Assembly: GCF_030296595.1 (NCBI RefSeq)
Contig: NZ_AP027731.1
Span: 2,170,001-2,234,000, forward strand
Length of the DNA: 64,000 bases
Reading direction: 5' to 3'
DNA from: Naasia aerilata
Lineage (GTDB): Bacteria > Actinomycetota > Actinomycetes > Actinomycetales > Microbacteriaceae
A model generated the notes under the pieces. It did not search any database. It had not been told where the DNA came from and saw only the letters and a program-made list of their open reading frames with translations. Numbering within the stretch: the first letter of the stretch is position 1; every line of letters starts with the position of its first letter. The position numbers and the translations under genes are program-made. This document shows, piece by piece, positions 7,991-18,471 of the stretch.

Positions 7991-10321
7991 GGCTTGCCTC
8001 CGTCTTCCACCAGAAGGGCGACCGGATAGTCGGCGAGCACCTCGGACAGGCGCAGCGCGCCCCTGGTGACGCCGGCCGGTCAGGACATCGAGAACAGGGG
8101 CTGATCCGACCTCGAGCGCCGTCTCGCCCCAGCCGCCGCGCGATGCGAGGCCGACCGGGAGCCGCGTCGCCAGGGTCATCGCGCCACCGCGGTCGAAGGC
8201 GATGAGGTGCTCGGCCGCGGGGCCCGACGCGCTCAGCGGCGTGTAGCCGGCGAACAGCTCGGGACGGTCGCGGCGCAGCTTGAGCGCGGACGATGTGACG
8301 AGCAGCTTGGCGGCGCCCGTCTCATCGATCGGCGGCTTCGCCCCCGCGTCCACTTCGGCGAGGATGCGGCGTCGCTCCGCGAAGCCGACCTCGCGGCGGT
8401 TGTCCGGGTCGACGAGGGACGTCTCCCAGAGCTCGCTGCCCTGATAGACGTCGGGCACGCCGGGTGCGGTGAGCTGCAGCAGCTTGGCCGACAGCGAGTT
8501 CGACCAGCCGGGCGCGGAGACCCGGTCCACGAGGCGCTGGAGGATGGCCGACGCGCGCGGGTCGTCGAAGGCGGCGTCGATGAGCGCGTGCATGCGCTTC
8601 TCGAAGTCCTCGTCCGGTGCCGTCCAGGTGGTGGAGTTCCCGGCCTCGCGAGAGGCCTTCTCGGCATAGGCGTGCAGCCGCTCGCGGCTCGCGGGCCAGG
8701 CGCCGAGGATGGCCTGCCACAGCAGGTTCGCGAGCGGTCCGTCGCCGAGCGGCGCGAGATCGCTGAGCTCGAGCAGCGCGTCCGACCACTCGCCGGGGAT
8801 CTCGGCGAGCACGCTGATGCGGGCGCGGACGTCCTCGCCGCGCTTGGTGTCGTGGGTGGACAGCGCCGTCATGGAGGCTGGGAACGTCTCCAGCCGGCGC
8901 TGCTGCCGGGCGTGGAAGGCGTCAGCCCCGATGCCGAACTCGGCCGGGTCCGCGCCCACCTCGGTGAGGCTCGTGAGCCGGGTGTAGCGGTAGAACGCGC
9001 AGTCCTCGACGCCCTTGGCCATGACCATGCCGGACGTCTGCTGGAAGCGGCGGGCGGCCGGCTGGGCCGGGTCGCCGAGCACGGGCATCAGCGCGTCGAT
9101 GGTGTCGACGAGGTCCGGCCGGTGAGTCCGCGCGAGGGTCGCCGCCTCCTCGAGGTGCTCCCGCCCTTCCGGGAGGTAGGACCGGTAGACCGGGAAGCAG
9201 GCGAGCAGCTCGCCGATGGCGTCTGCGATCGCGTCCGCGGGGCCGGCGCTGCGGTCCACCGCATCGGCGACCTCGCGGTCGAGCCGGAGGACCTCGGAGT
9301 GCAGGATCCCGTCGGCCACGTCGCGCTTGGTGTCGTGGATCAGCTGGAACCAGTCGACCCGCTCGCCACCGCGCAGCTCCGCGTCGAGCGCGGTCAGCGG
9401 CGCCTCTCCCGCGGGGTCGACGAGGATGCGGTCGATGTCGGCGAGGGCGTCGTAGCCGGTGGTTCCGTCAGCGCGCCAGGATGGCGGCAGTTGCTCGTCG
9501 CCCTCGAGGATCTTCTCGACGAGCACGTAGACGCCGCCCGTGGCTTCTGCGAGGTCGTCGAGGTACTTGCCCGGATCGAAGAGCCCGTCCGGGTGGTCGA
9601 TGCGGAGGCCGTCGGCGAGGCCCTCGCGGACCCAGCGCAGGATCTCCTCGTGCGACTCCGAGAAGACCGCGGGCAGCTCCACGCGCACCGCGGCGAGCGT
9701 GTTGACCGCGAAGAACCGGCGGTAGTTGAGGTCGTAGTCCGCGCGCCGCCAGTCGACCAGCTCGTAGTGCTGGCGGCCGTGAACCTCGACGGGGTCGTCG
9801 CCGAGCTTCCCGGTGCCGTCGGCGACCGGGAAGCGGTGGTCGTAGTAGCGCAGCTCGAGGCCGGTGTCGCCCTCCGCGAGCTCGAGGGCGGGAAGGTCGT
9901 CCGCGGAGCCGAGCACGGGGAGCCGCACCTTGCCGCCGCCGAAGTCCCAGTCCACGTCGAACGCGTCGCCGTAGCGGGAGTCCCGGCCGTTCTTCAGCAG
10001 GTCCCACCACCAGCGCGTGTGCACCGGGGTGGCGACGCCGACGTGGTTGGGCACGATGTCGATGAGGACGCCGAGCCCGTTCTTCCGCGCCGCCTCGACC
10101 GCCTGGGCGAGGCCCTCGGCGCCGCCCCGCGCGGGGTCCACCCGGGCGTGGTCGACCACGTCGTAGCCGTGGTCGGAGCCGGGCTCGGACTCGAGCAGGG
10201 GCGAGAAGTACAGCCAGTCGGCGCCGAGGGCGGCGACGTAGTCGGCGATCCCGGCCGTGGCGGCGAGGTCGAACGCCGCCCGGACCTGGACCCGGTAGGT
10301 CGAGACAGGGGTCGCGGTCAC
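7987..10321 (-). CDS. treY: Malto-oligosyltrehalose synthase (frame break near 8070)
   Basis: A GH13 transglycosylase of about 777 residues that converts the reducing-end linkage of maltodextrins to an alpha,alpha-1,1 bond. The start is GTG 10321 ([15 protein letters not shown]), overlapping the glgX stop as GTGA. Family marks include [39 protein letters not shown], and [14 protein letters not shown]. Near 8070 the frame slips within a CCGGCCGGCG stretch; in the adjacent frame the expected end ([20 protein letters not shown]) leads to a TGA at 7989-7987 that overlaps treZ. The uncorrected reading gives a false 1,361-residue TreY-TreZ fusion. An indel of +2 or -1 restores the frame. Confidence 0.9.
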
Positions 10322-12545
10322 GGACGCGGCTCCGCGACGACCTTCGGACCCGCGGCGATGGCGGCGCCGACAGCGTCGGTCTGCGCCGCGGTCAGGACCG
10401 CGAGCGATGCCGCCACGGAGTGGTCCGGCTCGACCTCGGGCGCCGTGTGCGCCCTGAGCACCATCATCGACTTGCTCGCCACGGTGAGCTTCGAGCCGGC
10501 GACGTGCTCACCGGAGTCGGCGGCGACGCCGGCGGTGTCCACCACGACGTCCCAGCTCGCCTCGACGTGCTCGCTCGGCAGGGTGAACTCCACGTCGTCG
10601 TCGTCGGCGTTGAAGTAGACGAGGAAGTCGTCGTCGGTCACCTCGACGCCGCGGACGTCGCGCTGGCGGATGCCGTTGCCGTTCAGGAACATACCCATCG
10701 AGCGCACGTAGGCCGTGTCCCAGTCCTGCTCGGACATCTCGGTGCCGTCGCTCTTCACCCACATGACGTCGGGAACGGGGGCGCCCTCCTCACGCTCGAC
10801 CGGTCGGCCGTCGAAGAAGCGGCTGCGCCGGAAGATCGGGTGGTCCTTGCGGAGCCGCGCGACGGCCGCGGTGAACTCGATGAGCGGCTGGTCCGCGCCC
10901 TCCCAGTGCTGCCAGCTGATCTCGCTGTCCTGGGCGTAGGTGTTGTTGTTGCCGCCCTGGGTCCGGCCGAGCTCGTCGCCGTGCAGGATCATCGGCACGC
11001 CCTGCGAGAGGAGCATCGTCGCGAGGAAGTTGCGCTGCTGCTTGGCGCGCAGGGTGAGCACCTCGGGGTCGTCGGTCGGGCCCTCCACGCCGGAGTTCCA
11101 GGAGCGGTTGTGCGACTCCCCGTCGTTGTTGTCCTCGCCGTTGGCCTCGTTGTGCTTCTCGTTGTACGCGACGAGGTCGGCGATCGTGAAGCCGTCGTGG
11201 GCGGTGACGAAGTTGATGGAGGCGACCGGCCGACGTCCGCTGTTCTCGTACAGGTCGGCGGAGCCCGTGAGGCGGGCGGCGAACTCGCCCAGCGTGGAGG
11301 GCTCTCCGCGCCAGAAGTCGCGGACGGTGTCGCGGAACTTGCCGTTCCACTCGGTCCACTGCGGAGGAAGTTGCCGACCTGGTAGCCGCCGGGGCCGACG
11401 TCCCAGGGCTCGGCGATCAGCTTGACCTGCGACACCACCGGATCCTGCTGCACGAGCTCGAAGAAGGTGGAGAGCCGGTCGACGTCGTAGAACTCCCGGG
11501 CGAGGGCCGAGGCGAGGTCGAAGCGGAAGCCGTCGACGCGCATCTCCGTCACCCAGTAGCGCAGGCTGTCCATGATCAGCTGCAGCGAGTGCGGGTGCCG
11601 GACATTGAGCGAGTTCCCGGTGCCGGTGTAGTCCATGTAGTACTGCTGGTCGTCCTCGACGAGCCGGTAGTACGCGGCGTTGTCGATGCCCTTGAAGCTG
11701 AGCGTGGGGCCGAGGTGGTTGCCCTCCGCGGTGTGGTTGTAGACCACGTCGAGGATGACCTCGATGCCGGCGGCGTGCATCGCCCGGATCATCGACTTGA
11801 ACTCCGGCACCTGCTGGCCGAGGTCGCCCGACGAGGAGTACTCGTTGTGCGGCGCGAAGAAGCCGATGGTGTTGTAGCCCCAGTAGTTGCGGAGGCCCTT
11901 CTCGAGCAGCGTCGAGTCCTGCACGAACTGGTGCACGGGCATGAGCTCGATGGCGGTGACGCCGAGCTTCTGCAGGTGCTCGATGACGGCGGGGTGCCCG
12001 AGCGCCGCGTACTTGCCGCGCTGCTCCTCGGGGATGTCCGGGTGCAGGTTGGTGAGGCCCTTGACGTGGGCCTCGTAGATGATCGTCTCCGAGTAGGGCG
12101 TCTTCGGGTGGCGGTCGCCTGCCCAGTCGAAGAACGGGTTCACGACGACGCTCAGCATCACGTGCCCGGCGGAGTCGTCGTTGTTGACCGAGTCGGGGTC
12201 GCCGAAGTTGTAGGAGAACAGCGACTGGTCCCAGTCGTACTCGCCGGCCGTCGCCTTGGCGTAGGGGTCGAGCAGCACCTTGTTCGGGTTGCAGCGGGAG
12301 CCGTTCTTCGGGTCGTAGTCGCCGTGGACGCGATAGCCGTACCGCTGCCCGGGCTGCACCTGCGGGAGATAGGCGTGCCAGACGTATCCGTCGATGTCGA
12401 TCAGCTCGACCCGCGTCTCAGTTCCGTCCTCATCGAAGAGGCAGAGCTCGACCTTCGTCGCCGCCTCACTGAAGAGGGCGAAGTTGGTACCGCTTCCGTC
12501 GAACGTCGCGCCGAGCGGGTATGCGGTTCCGGGCCATGCTTCCAT
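10318..12545 (-). CDS. glgX: Glycogen debranching enzyme GlgX/TreX (frame break near 11365)
   Basis: A GH13 isoamylase-type debranching enzyme, 742 residues once corrected. ATG at 12545 opens the conserved N-terminus ([21 protein letters not shown]). The barrel residues are seen in [10 protein letters not shown] (nucleophile Asp), LIAEPWD (acid Glu) and [14 protein letters not shown]. At about 11365 one C is missing from a CCC run: GNF should continue as [13 protein letters not shown], which is exactly what the next frame encodes. It removes alpha-1,6 branches from glycogen to supply linear maltodextrin to TreY, whose start it overlaps. The three genes therefore form a glycogen-to-trehalose pathway. 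Confidence 0.92.
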
Positions 12546-12662
12546 CGGGTCTCCTGTCAGGGGGTTCCCTCCCAAACTACCGAGAAACGCTCGTGTGCCC
12601 GTTCCGCTTGACGGGGGCCGTGGGGGATGCGACGGCCCGGGCGCGCGCGTAGGGTACGCGGC

Positions 12663-12989
12663 ATGACACAGCTCGTGGTCCGGCTCGGAGAGATGTTCAC
12701 GGCGTTCGGAGCGAAGGCCGCGTACGGCGATCCCATCGAGGTCGACGGCAAGCGCATCGTGCCCGTCGCGCTGCTCTGGTACGGCTTCGGCGCCGGCAGC
12801 GACGAGGGGGAGGACGCCGCAGGCGGTGGCGGCGGCGGGGGCGCGACCATCCCCGTCGGCGCCTACGTGACCGTCGGCAACACGGTTCGCTTCCAGCCCA
12901 ACGTGGTGGCTCTGTGCGCGGTCGCGATCCCGCTCACGATGGTCGCGGGCCGTGCCCTCTCCCGGGTGGTGAAGGCGCTCAAGAAGTAG
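12663..12989 (+). CDS. GerW/YtfJ-like small protein
   Basis: A 108-residue protein that resembles the GerW (YtfJ) family found in spore formers and many actinobacteria: an N-terminal segment around [22 protein letters not shown], a glycine-rich linker (seven Gly in a row near residue 56) and a C-terminal hydrophobic helix with a basic tail (RVVKALKK). Function in non-sporulating actinobacteria is unknown. It is divergent from glgX with 117 bp between them. Confidence 0.7.
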   Translation: MTQLVVRLGEMFTAFGAKAAYGDPIEVDGKRIVPVALLWYGFGAGSDEGEDAAGGGGGGGATIPVGAYVTVGNTVRFQPNVVALCAVAIPLTMVAGRALSRVVKALKK

Positions 12990-13059
12990 CGCTGGTGGTG
13001 CGGACATCCGCACCCCCGCACGCGGCAGGCATCTGTCCGCAGGACCCGCGCGCCGGGGA

Positions 13060-13983
13060 TCAGCGGAACGGGGCGACGAGCTCGGCGAGGAGCTCGAAGT
13101 GGTCCGTGTCCTCGAGGTCGAAGACCTGCAGGTACACGCGCGCCGCCCCCAGGTCGCGGAGGCGGCCGATGCGCTCGGTGACCTCCGCGACGGTGCCCCC
13201 GAGGTTCACCTCCCGCAGCCGGTCGGCGCCGCCGCCGGTGCGCTCGGCACGGCGCTGGAACTCCGCCTCCGTCGCGCCCACGACCGCGGTGAGGGCCACC
13301 GAGTACCGGAGGTCGTCCGGCTCCCGCTCGATGCGCTCGGCGGCCTCCCGGACCCGGCCGAACGCGGCGCGGATGTTCTCCTCGCGAGTGAACGGGATGT
13401 TGTACTCGGTCGCGTAGCGCGCGGCGAGCGCCGGCGTGCGCGTCTTCCCGCCGCCGCCGACGATGACGGGCACGCGCTCCTGCAGCGGCTTCGGCAGCGC
13501 GGGGGAGTCGGTCAGCGTGTAGTGGCGTCCTTCGAAGCTGAATCGCTCGCCGATCGGCGTCCCCCAGAGCCCGGTGATGACCGCCAGCTGCTCCTCGAGC
13601 AGGCCGAAGCGCTTCTCGGGGAACGGGATGCCGTACGCGGCGTGCTCCGCGGCGTACCACCCGGCGCCGAGGCCGAGCTCGACCCGGCCGCCCGACATGC
13701 GGTCGACCTGAGCGGCCTGAATGGCGAGCACGCCGGGCTGGCGGAAGGTCACCGACGAGACGAGGGTGCCGAGACGGATGCGCCGGGTCTCGCGAGCCAG
13801 GCCCGCAAGAGTCGTCCAGGCGTCGGTCGGGCCGGGGAGGCCGTCGTAGAAGGGCCCGGTGTGCAGGTAGTGGTCGCTGCGGAACCAGCCGTCGAAGCCG
13901 AGCCGCTCGGCGGCCTGCGCGCTCCCGAGGAGGGTGTCGTACTCGTAGCCCTGCTGGGGCTCGGTGAAGAGGCAGAATTCCAT
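13060..13983 (-). CDS. LLM-class F420/FMN-dependent oxidoreductase
   Basis: A 307-residue luciferase-like TIM-barrel oxidoreductase. Characteristic segments are [63 protein letters not shown] and [20 protein letters not shown], typical of the F420-type subgroup common in actinobacteria. ATG at 13983. The substrate is not predictable. It is encoded alone, divergent from the histidine kinase gene with 129 bp between the starts. Confidence 0.87.
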   Translation of the reverse strand: MEFCLFTEPQQGYEYDTLLGSAQAAERLGFDGWFRSDHYLHTGPFYDGLPGPTDAWTTLAGLARETRRIRLGTLVSSVTFRQPGVLAIQAAQVDRMSGGRVELGLGAGWYAAEHAAYGIPFPEKRFGLLEEQLAVITGLWGTPIGERFSFEGRHYTLTDSPALPKPLQERVPVIVGGGGKTRTPALAARYATEYNIPFTREENIRAAFGRVREAAERIEREPDDLRYSVALTAVVGATEAEFQRRAERTGGGADRLREVNLGGTVAEVTERIGRLRDLGAARVYLQVFDLEDTDHFELLAELVAPFR

Positions 13984-14112
13984 CGAACCAGCCTAGGAGG
14001 GCGGGGGTTATCCCCTCCCGATCCGGTTGCCCGCCGCATGCCGCCCGGGAAGGCCGTTGGCCACGCTGGAAGAGCCCCGGCACCGGGACAATGAGCAGCG
14101 AAAGGCACGCGC

Positions 14113-15516
14113 ATGACCACCTCGACTCCGGCTCCCGCCTCGGCGGGAGCGTCGTCCGTCCCCGCACCCGCGGAGCGGCGGCGCACCACGTACGGCCGGC
14201 TGTGGGCCGGCGTTCCCCGCGACCTCCTCTTCCTGCTGCCGACCCTCGTGGTCGTCCTTGTCGGCATGATCGCGGTCTCCACCCTGTTCTCGATCGGCAC
14301 GGGGCTGCTCGCGATCGTGATCGGGCTGCCCGCCGTGCTGGCAGCGCTCTTCGTCTCCCGCTGGTTCGGCATGCTCGAGGTGATCCGCCTCGAAGCCGCC
14401 GGGCGGCCGGCGATCCCGCGACCCCGGTGGCCGCGCTGGGGCTTCGGCTCGTGGCGGGAGTTCTTCGCGCCGTTCATCGACGGCCACTACTGGCTGGCGC
14501 TGCTCCACACCATGGTCGTGAACGCGACGGTCGGGGTCATCACCTGGACCATCTCGTTCACCTGGCTGACCACCGGACTGGGCGGTGTCAGCTACTGGTT
14601 CTGGAACCGGTGGCTGCCGACCGACGACCGTGACTGGAACTTCCTGGACGCGGTGATCGGCTGGGCCGCGCCCGGCGCCCGGTCCGGGCTCTCGCAGGAT
14701 CAGGCGGAGGGCGTGTTCTGGTTCGTCGCCGGCGCGCTCCTGCTGCTGACGCTGCCGTTCGTGACGCGCGGCCTCGTGCTGGTGCACTGGTGGATCGCGC
14801 GGGGGATGCTCGCCGCCTTCCCGAGCGAGGCGCTCCGTCAGCAGGTCAGCGGGCTGGCGTCCTCCCGCACCGCCGCCGTCGCCGCGGAGGGCACCGCGCT
14901 CCGCCGCCTCGAGCGCGACATCCACGACGGCCCCCAGCAGCGGCTGGTGCGCATGCAGATGGACCTGGCCGCCGCCGACCGTCAGCTCGCGGCCGACCCT
15001 GAAGCGGCGCGGGCGCTGCTCGCGGGGGCGATGCAGCAGGCTCGGGACGCCCTCGACGAGCTGCGGGCGATCTCCCGCGGCTTCGCGCCGCCGATCCTTC
15101 TCGACCGGGGTCTCGTCGCGGCGCTGGAATCCCTCGCCGTGCGCAGCACCGTCCCGACCCGGGTCGTCGCGGAGCTGCCCGAGGGCTTCGAGCTGCCCGC
15201 CGAGCTCGAGCGCAACGCCTACTTCGTCGCGGCGGAGGCCCTGACCAACGTCGCGAAGCACAGCGGCGCGACCGGTGCCGAGGTCCGCGTGACCCTGCGC
15301 CGGGTGCCGGACGGGGACGCGACCTGGCTCGAGGTGGTCGTCTCCGACGACGGACGCGGCGGCGCGGTCGCCGTCCCCGGGCACGGCATCGCGGGGCTCC
15401 AGGAACGGGCGCACGGTCTCGGCGGAACGCTCGCCGTGTCGAGCCCCGCCGGCGGACCGACCGTGCTCACGGCCACCTTCCCGCTGACCTCGGAGCTTCC
15501 CGGCTCGGTGCGCTGA
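14113..15516 (+). CDS. Membrane sensor histidine kinase (HPK7/NarX-DesK type)
   Basis: A 467-residue kinase. A variable Ala/Pro-rich N-terminus is followed by paired hydrophobic helices (about 40-95) and further helices between about 125 and 245, so the sensor is probably intramembrane. The phosphoacceptor is His271 in ERDIHDGPQQRLVRMQ, characteristic of the HisKA_3 family. The ATP-binding domain follows with NVAKHSGA (N box) and GHGIAGLQERAHGLGG (G box). It is 44 bp upstream of its cognate regulator. The signal is unknown; the phospho-relay target is the next gene. Confidence 0.92.
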   Translation: MTTSTPAPASAGASSVPAPAERRRTTYGRLWAGVPRDLLFLLPTLVVVLVGMIAVSTLFSIGTGLLAIVIGLPAVLAALFVSRWFGMLEVIRLEAAGRPAIPRPRWPRWGFGSWREFFAPFIDGHYWLALLHTMVVNATVGVITWTISFTWLTTGLGGVSYWFWNRWLPTDDRDWNFLDAVIGWAAPGARSGLSQDQAEGVFWFVAGALLLLTLPFVTRGLVLVHWWIARGMLAAFPSEALRQQVSGLASSRTAAVAAEGTALRRLERDIHDGPQQRLVRMQMDLAAADRQLAADPEAARALLAGAMQQARDALDELRAISRGFAPPILLDRGLVAALESLAVRSTVPTRVVAELPEGFELPAELERNAYFVAAEALTNVAKHSGATGAEVRVTLRRVPDGDATWLEVVVSDDGRGGAVAVPGHGIAGLQERAHGLGGTLAVSSPAGGPTVLTATFPLTSELPGSVR

Positions 15517-15560
15517 GCTCCGCCCAGGCGACCCGCTCGTCCGCCCCTAGGCTGGGGCGG

Positions 15561-16208
15561 ATGAGCGGGTTGCGCGTGCTGGTGGCGGACGACTCGGTGC
15601 TCCTCCGTGAGGGACTCGTGCGGGTCCTCGGCGAGGCGGGGCACTCGGTGGTCGGCGCCTACGGCGACGCGGCCGGTCTCCTCAGGGAGGCGGCCGACCT
15701 CGCTCCCGACCTGGTCGTCCTCGACGTGAGGATGCCGCCGACCTTCCGCGACGAGGGAGTGCGCGCCGCGCTCGAGCTCCGCTCCCGGCTGCCCGGCACC
15801 GCCATCCTGCTGCTGTCGCAGTACGTCGAGGTGGCGTACGCGCAGGAGCTGCTCGGCTCCGGGCGCGGCGGGGTCGGGTACCTGCTCAAGGACCGGGTCG
15901 CCTCGCTCGCCGAGCTCGAGGACGCCATCGAGCGGATCGCCGGCGGCGGCACGGTTCTCGACCCGGAGGTCGTCGCCCAGCTCATCGGCCGGCGCAACGA
16001 TCCGCTGTCCACGCTGACCCCTCGCGAGCGCGAGGTCCTGCAGCTGATGGCGGAGGGGCGCACCAACGCCGCCATCGCGGAGGCCCTCTTCATCGGGGTC
16101 GGCGCGGTGGAGAAGAACGTCACCTCGATCTTCGGCAAGCTCGGGCTCGAGGACTCCGGCGGCGATCACCGCCGCGTGCTCGCCGTGCTCACCTGGCTGC
16201 AGCGCTGA
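15561..16208 (+). CDS. NarL/LuxR-family response regulator
   Basis: A 215-residue regulator with receiver domain (Asp10/Asp11, phosphoacceptor Asp55 in LVVLDVRMPP, and Lys in YLLKDRV) followed by a LuxR-type helix-turn-helix (LTPREREVLQLMAEGRTNAAIAEAL, read in parts). It forms a two-component system with the preceding HisKA_3 kinase. Targets are unknown. ATG 15561 follows a purine-rich site. Confidence 0.93.
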   Translation: MSGLRVLVADDSVLLREGLVRVLGEAGHSVVGAYGDAAGLLREAADLAPDLVVLDVRMPPTFRDEGVRAALELRSRLPGTAILLLSQYVEVAYAQELLGSGRGGVGYLLKDRVASLAELEDAIERIAGGGTVLDPEVVAQLIGRRNDPLSTLTPREREVLQLMAEGRTNAAIAEALFIGVGAVEKNVTSIFGKLGLEDSGGDHRRVLAVLTWLQR

Positions 16209-16247
16209 GGCCCGTCGCCGCGCCGACGGCGGCGAGCTAGGATCGGG

Positions 16248-16344
16248 GCAACACGGGAGTCCGGTGAGCCGGGCTGAGAGGAAGCTTCTCCAAGCTTCGA
16301 CCGTCGAACCTGATCTGGATCATGCCAGCGCAGGGAGGCATCTC
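16248..16344 (+). promoter_or_regulatory. TPP (thiamine pyrophosphate) riboswitch
   Basis: The THI-box consensus is plain: ACGGGAGTCCGG, then GGGCTGAGAGG, then ACCGTCGAACCTGATCTGG and ATGCCAGCGCAGGGA. The pyrimidine-sensor helix and the pyrophosphate-binding CTGAGA loop are both intact. It precedes the ykoEDC importer genes, so high intracellular TPP should shut off uptake. Confidence 0.96.
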
Positions 16345-16352
16345 TTCTAACC

Positions 16353-16381
16353 CGTGCCCTCTTTTCCTACGAAAGGGCACG
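16353..16381 (+). promoter_or_regulatory. Hairpin that can hide the ykoE ribosome binding site
   Basis: CGTGCCCT (16353-16360) pairs exactly with AGGGCACG (16374-16381). The right arm covers the purine-rich site GAAAGGG just before GTG 16386, so this stem could be the expression platform of the riboswitch, acting at translation. The loop carries CTTTTCC, so a weak terminator role is also possible. Confidence 0.55.
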
Positions 16382-16385
16382 AACA

Positions 16386-17002
16386 GTGACCAGCACCACC
16401 CTTCCCCCACCCGTCGGCGCCAGACCCTCCGGTGGCGGGTCGTCGACATCGTCGTGGCCGCCGTGATCGGCGTCGCCGCAGGCTTCGTGTTCCTCGCCTG
16501 GAACTTCGGCTACCAGCTGCCGGGCGCGTTCCTCGAGGCGAGCCTCCCCGGACTGCAGGGCCTCGTGAACGGCGTCTGGCTGTTCGCGGGCGTCCTCGGC
16601 GGCATCATCATCCGCAAGCCGGGAGCCGCGGTCTTCACCGAGGTCGTCGCCGCGATGGTCTCCGCGCTCGCCGGAGCGCAGTGGGGTCCGCTGACCATCG
16701 AGTCGGGCCTCGTCCAGGGTCTCGGCGCAGAGCTCGTGCTGCTCGCGGTCCTCTACGCCCGCTGGAACATCGGAGTCGCCGTCGCGGCCGGAGCCGCCGC
16801 CGGCCTGTTCGGTGCGGTCAACGACCTGATCTTCTGGTACGCCGGCTCCGCCCCGGCGTTCGCGGGCATCTACGTGCTCACCTCTCTCATCTCGGGCGGC
16901 GCCATCGCAGGCGCCCTGTCCTGGGTCCTCGCGCGCGCGATCGCCCGGACCGGCGCGCTTAGCCGGTTCGCCGCCGGTCGCGAAGCGCAGCCCGCGGCCT
17001 GA
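16386..17002 (+). CDS. ykoE: ECF transporter substrate-binding subunit YkoE (frame break near 16405)
   Basis: The S-component of the thiamine-precursor ECF transporter: a five- to six-helix membrane protein of about 205 residues with RWRVVDIVVAAVIGVAAGFVF at the first helix (read as RWRVVDIVV...) and AGVLGGIIIRKPGAA later, as in YkoE. GTG 16386, placed after the ribosome site, is out of frame with the body by one base; restoring one C in the run of five at about 16400-16405 joins the two. The alternative is an upstream ATG inside the riboswitch, which is unlikely. It binds thiamine or hydroxymethylpyrimidine (HMP) outside the cell for import by YkoD/YkoC. Confidence 0.88.
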
Positions 17003-17007
17003 CCGCC

Positions 17008-18471
17008 GTGGAGGGGCTGCGCCCGGCGGGCCTGGTCGCGAGCGGCTGGGGCTGGCGCCACGCATCGCGGCGCCGCTTCGCCGTGCGCGGCCTCGACCTG
17101 ACCGTCGAACCGGGGGAGCGGGTCCTGCTCCTCGGGCCGTCCGGCGCCGGCAAGTCGACACTCCTCGCCGGCATCGCCGGAATCCTCGGCGGCGCCGACG
17201 AGGGCGAGCAGGAGGAAGCCTGCTGCTCGACGGACGGCCACCTGGCGACTCTCGGGGCCGCGCGGGGCTCGTCCAGCAGGACCCCGACGCGGGCGTGATC
17301 CTCGCCCGCGTCGGCGACGACGTCGCCTTCGGCTGCGAGAACCTCGGAGTCCCGGCGTCCGAGATATGGGTGCGCGTCGACGAGGCACTCGAGGAGGTCG
17401 GGCTCCGGCTGCCTCGTCGCACGCCGACCTCGCACCTGTCGGGCGGGCAGAAGCAGCGGCTTTCGCTCGCCGGGGTGCTGGCCATGCGCCCCGGCATCGT
17501 GCTCCTCGACGAGCCCACCGCCAACCTCGACCCGGACGGCGTGGCCGAGGTGCGGGACGCCGTTGCCCGGCTGGTGGAGCGCACCGGCTCGACGCTCGTC
17601 GTGGTCGAGCACCGCACGGAGGTGTGGGCCGGCCTCGTGGACCGCGTCGTCGTGCTGGAGCCGGGTGCGGGTGTGCGGACGGACGGACCGCCCGAGGTCG
17701 TCCTCGCCGAGAGGGACCTCCTGCGTCAGGGCGTGTGGATCCCGGGGGAGCGCCCGACCTCCCCGGACGTGCTCCGCGAGCGCAGGGGGAGGTGCTCCTG
17801 AGCGGCGAGCGGCTCACGGTCGGGAGGGAGCGCCGGCCCGTTCTCGCCCTCGAGGAGCCGGTGCGAGTCGCGGCAGGAGCGGCGCTCGCCGTCACGGGTC
17901 CCAACGGCTCCGGCAAGAGCACCCTCGCCCTGACCCTGGCGGGGCTGCTCCGGCCGCTCGGCGGCGAGGTAGTCGCCGCTCCAATGCTTGCCGCGGGGGC
18001 GCCGGCCGCCCCGATCCGGTGGTCGTCCCGCCAGTTGCTCTCGCGGATCGGGACGGTCTTCCAGAATCCGGAGCACCAGTTCCTCGCCGCCGAGGTCGCG
18101 GCCGAGCTCGCGGTCGGGCCGCGCGCCCTCGGCCTGCCCGCCGCGGCGGTGGATGCCCGGGTGACGGAGCTCCTCGATCGGCTCGGTCTCGCGCCCTTGG
18201 CCGGGGCGAACCCCTTCACTCTCTCCGGGGTGAGAAGCGTCGCCTGTCCGTGGCGACGGCGATCGCGACCCGGCCGCAGGTCGTCGTGCTCGACGAGCCG
18301 ACCTTCGGGCAGGACCCGGGAACTTGGCGGGAGCTGCTGCTCCTGCTCCGCGACCTGCTCGACGAGGGCATCGGGCTCGTCGCCGTCACCCACGACGCCG
18401 CGTTCGCCGCAGGCGTCGGCGCGGTCGAGCTCGCCGTCGGCACGCGTCCGCTCGTCGGGGAGCGACCGTGA
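17008..18471 (+). CDS. ykoD: ECF transporter double ATPase YkoD (three frame breaks)
   Basis: A tandem ABC ATPase of about 488 residues. The first half has Walker A GPSGAGKSTL, signature HLSGGQKQRLS and Walker B IVLLDEPTANLD; the second has Walker A GPNGSGKSTL, VFQNPEHQ (Q-loop), signature LSGGEKRRLS after correction and VVLDEPTFGQD. Frame breaks near 17213, 17788 and 18231 each disappear if one G is restored (GGAGG, a run of five G, and a run of four G). After correction the reading frame is uninterrupted from GTG 17008 to TGA 18471. It powers import with YkoC; its stop overlaps the ykoC start (GTGA). Confidence 0.9.

Noticed and set aside
6236..10321. One continuous frame of 1,361 codons spanning TreY and TreZ
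   Set aside because: The linker is an artefact of a frame slip near 8070; the proper TreY end and the overlapping treZ start are visible in the next frame.
8207..10618. 803-codon plus-strand frame
   Set aside because: Antisense shadow of treY with repetitive Val/Arg/Glu composition.
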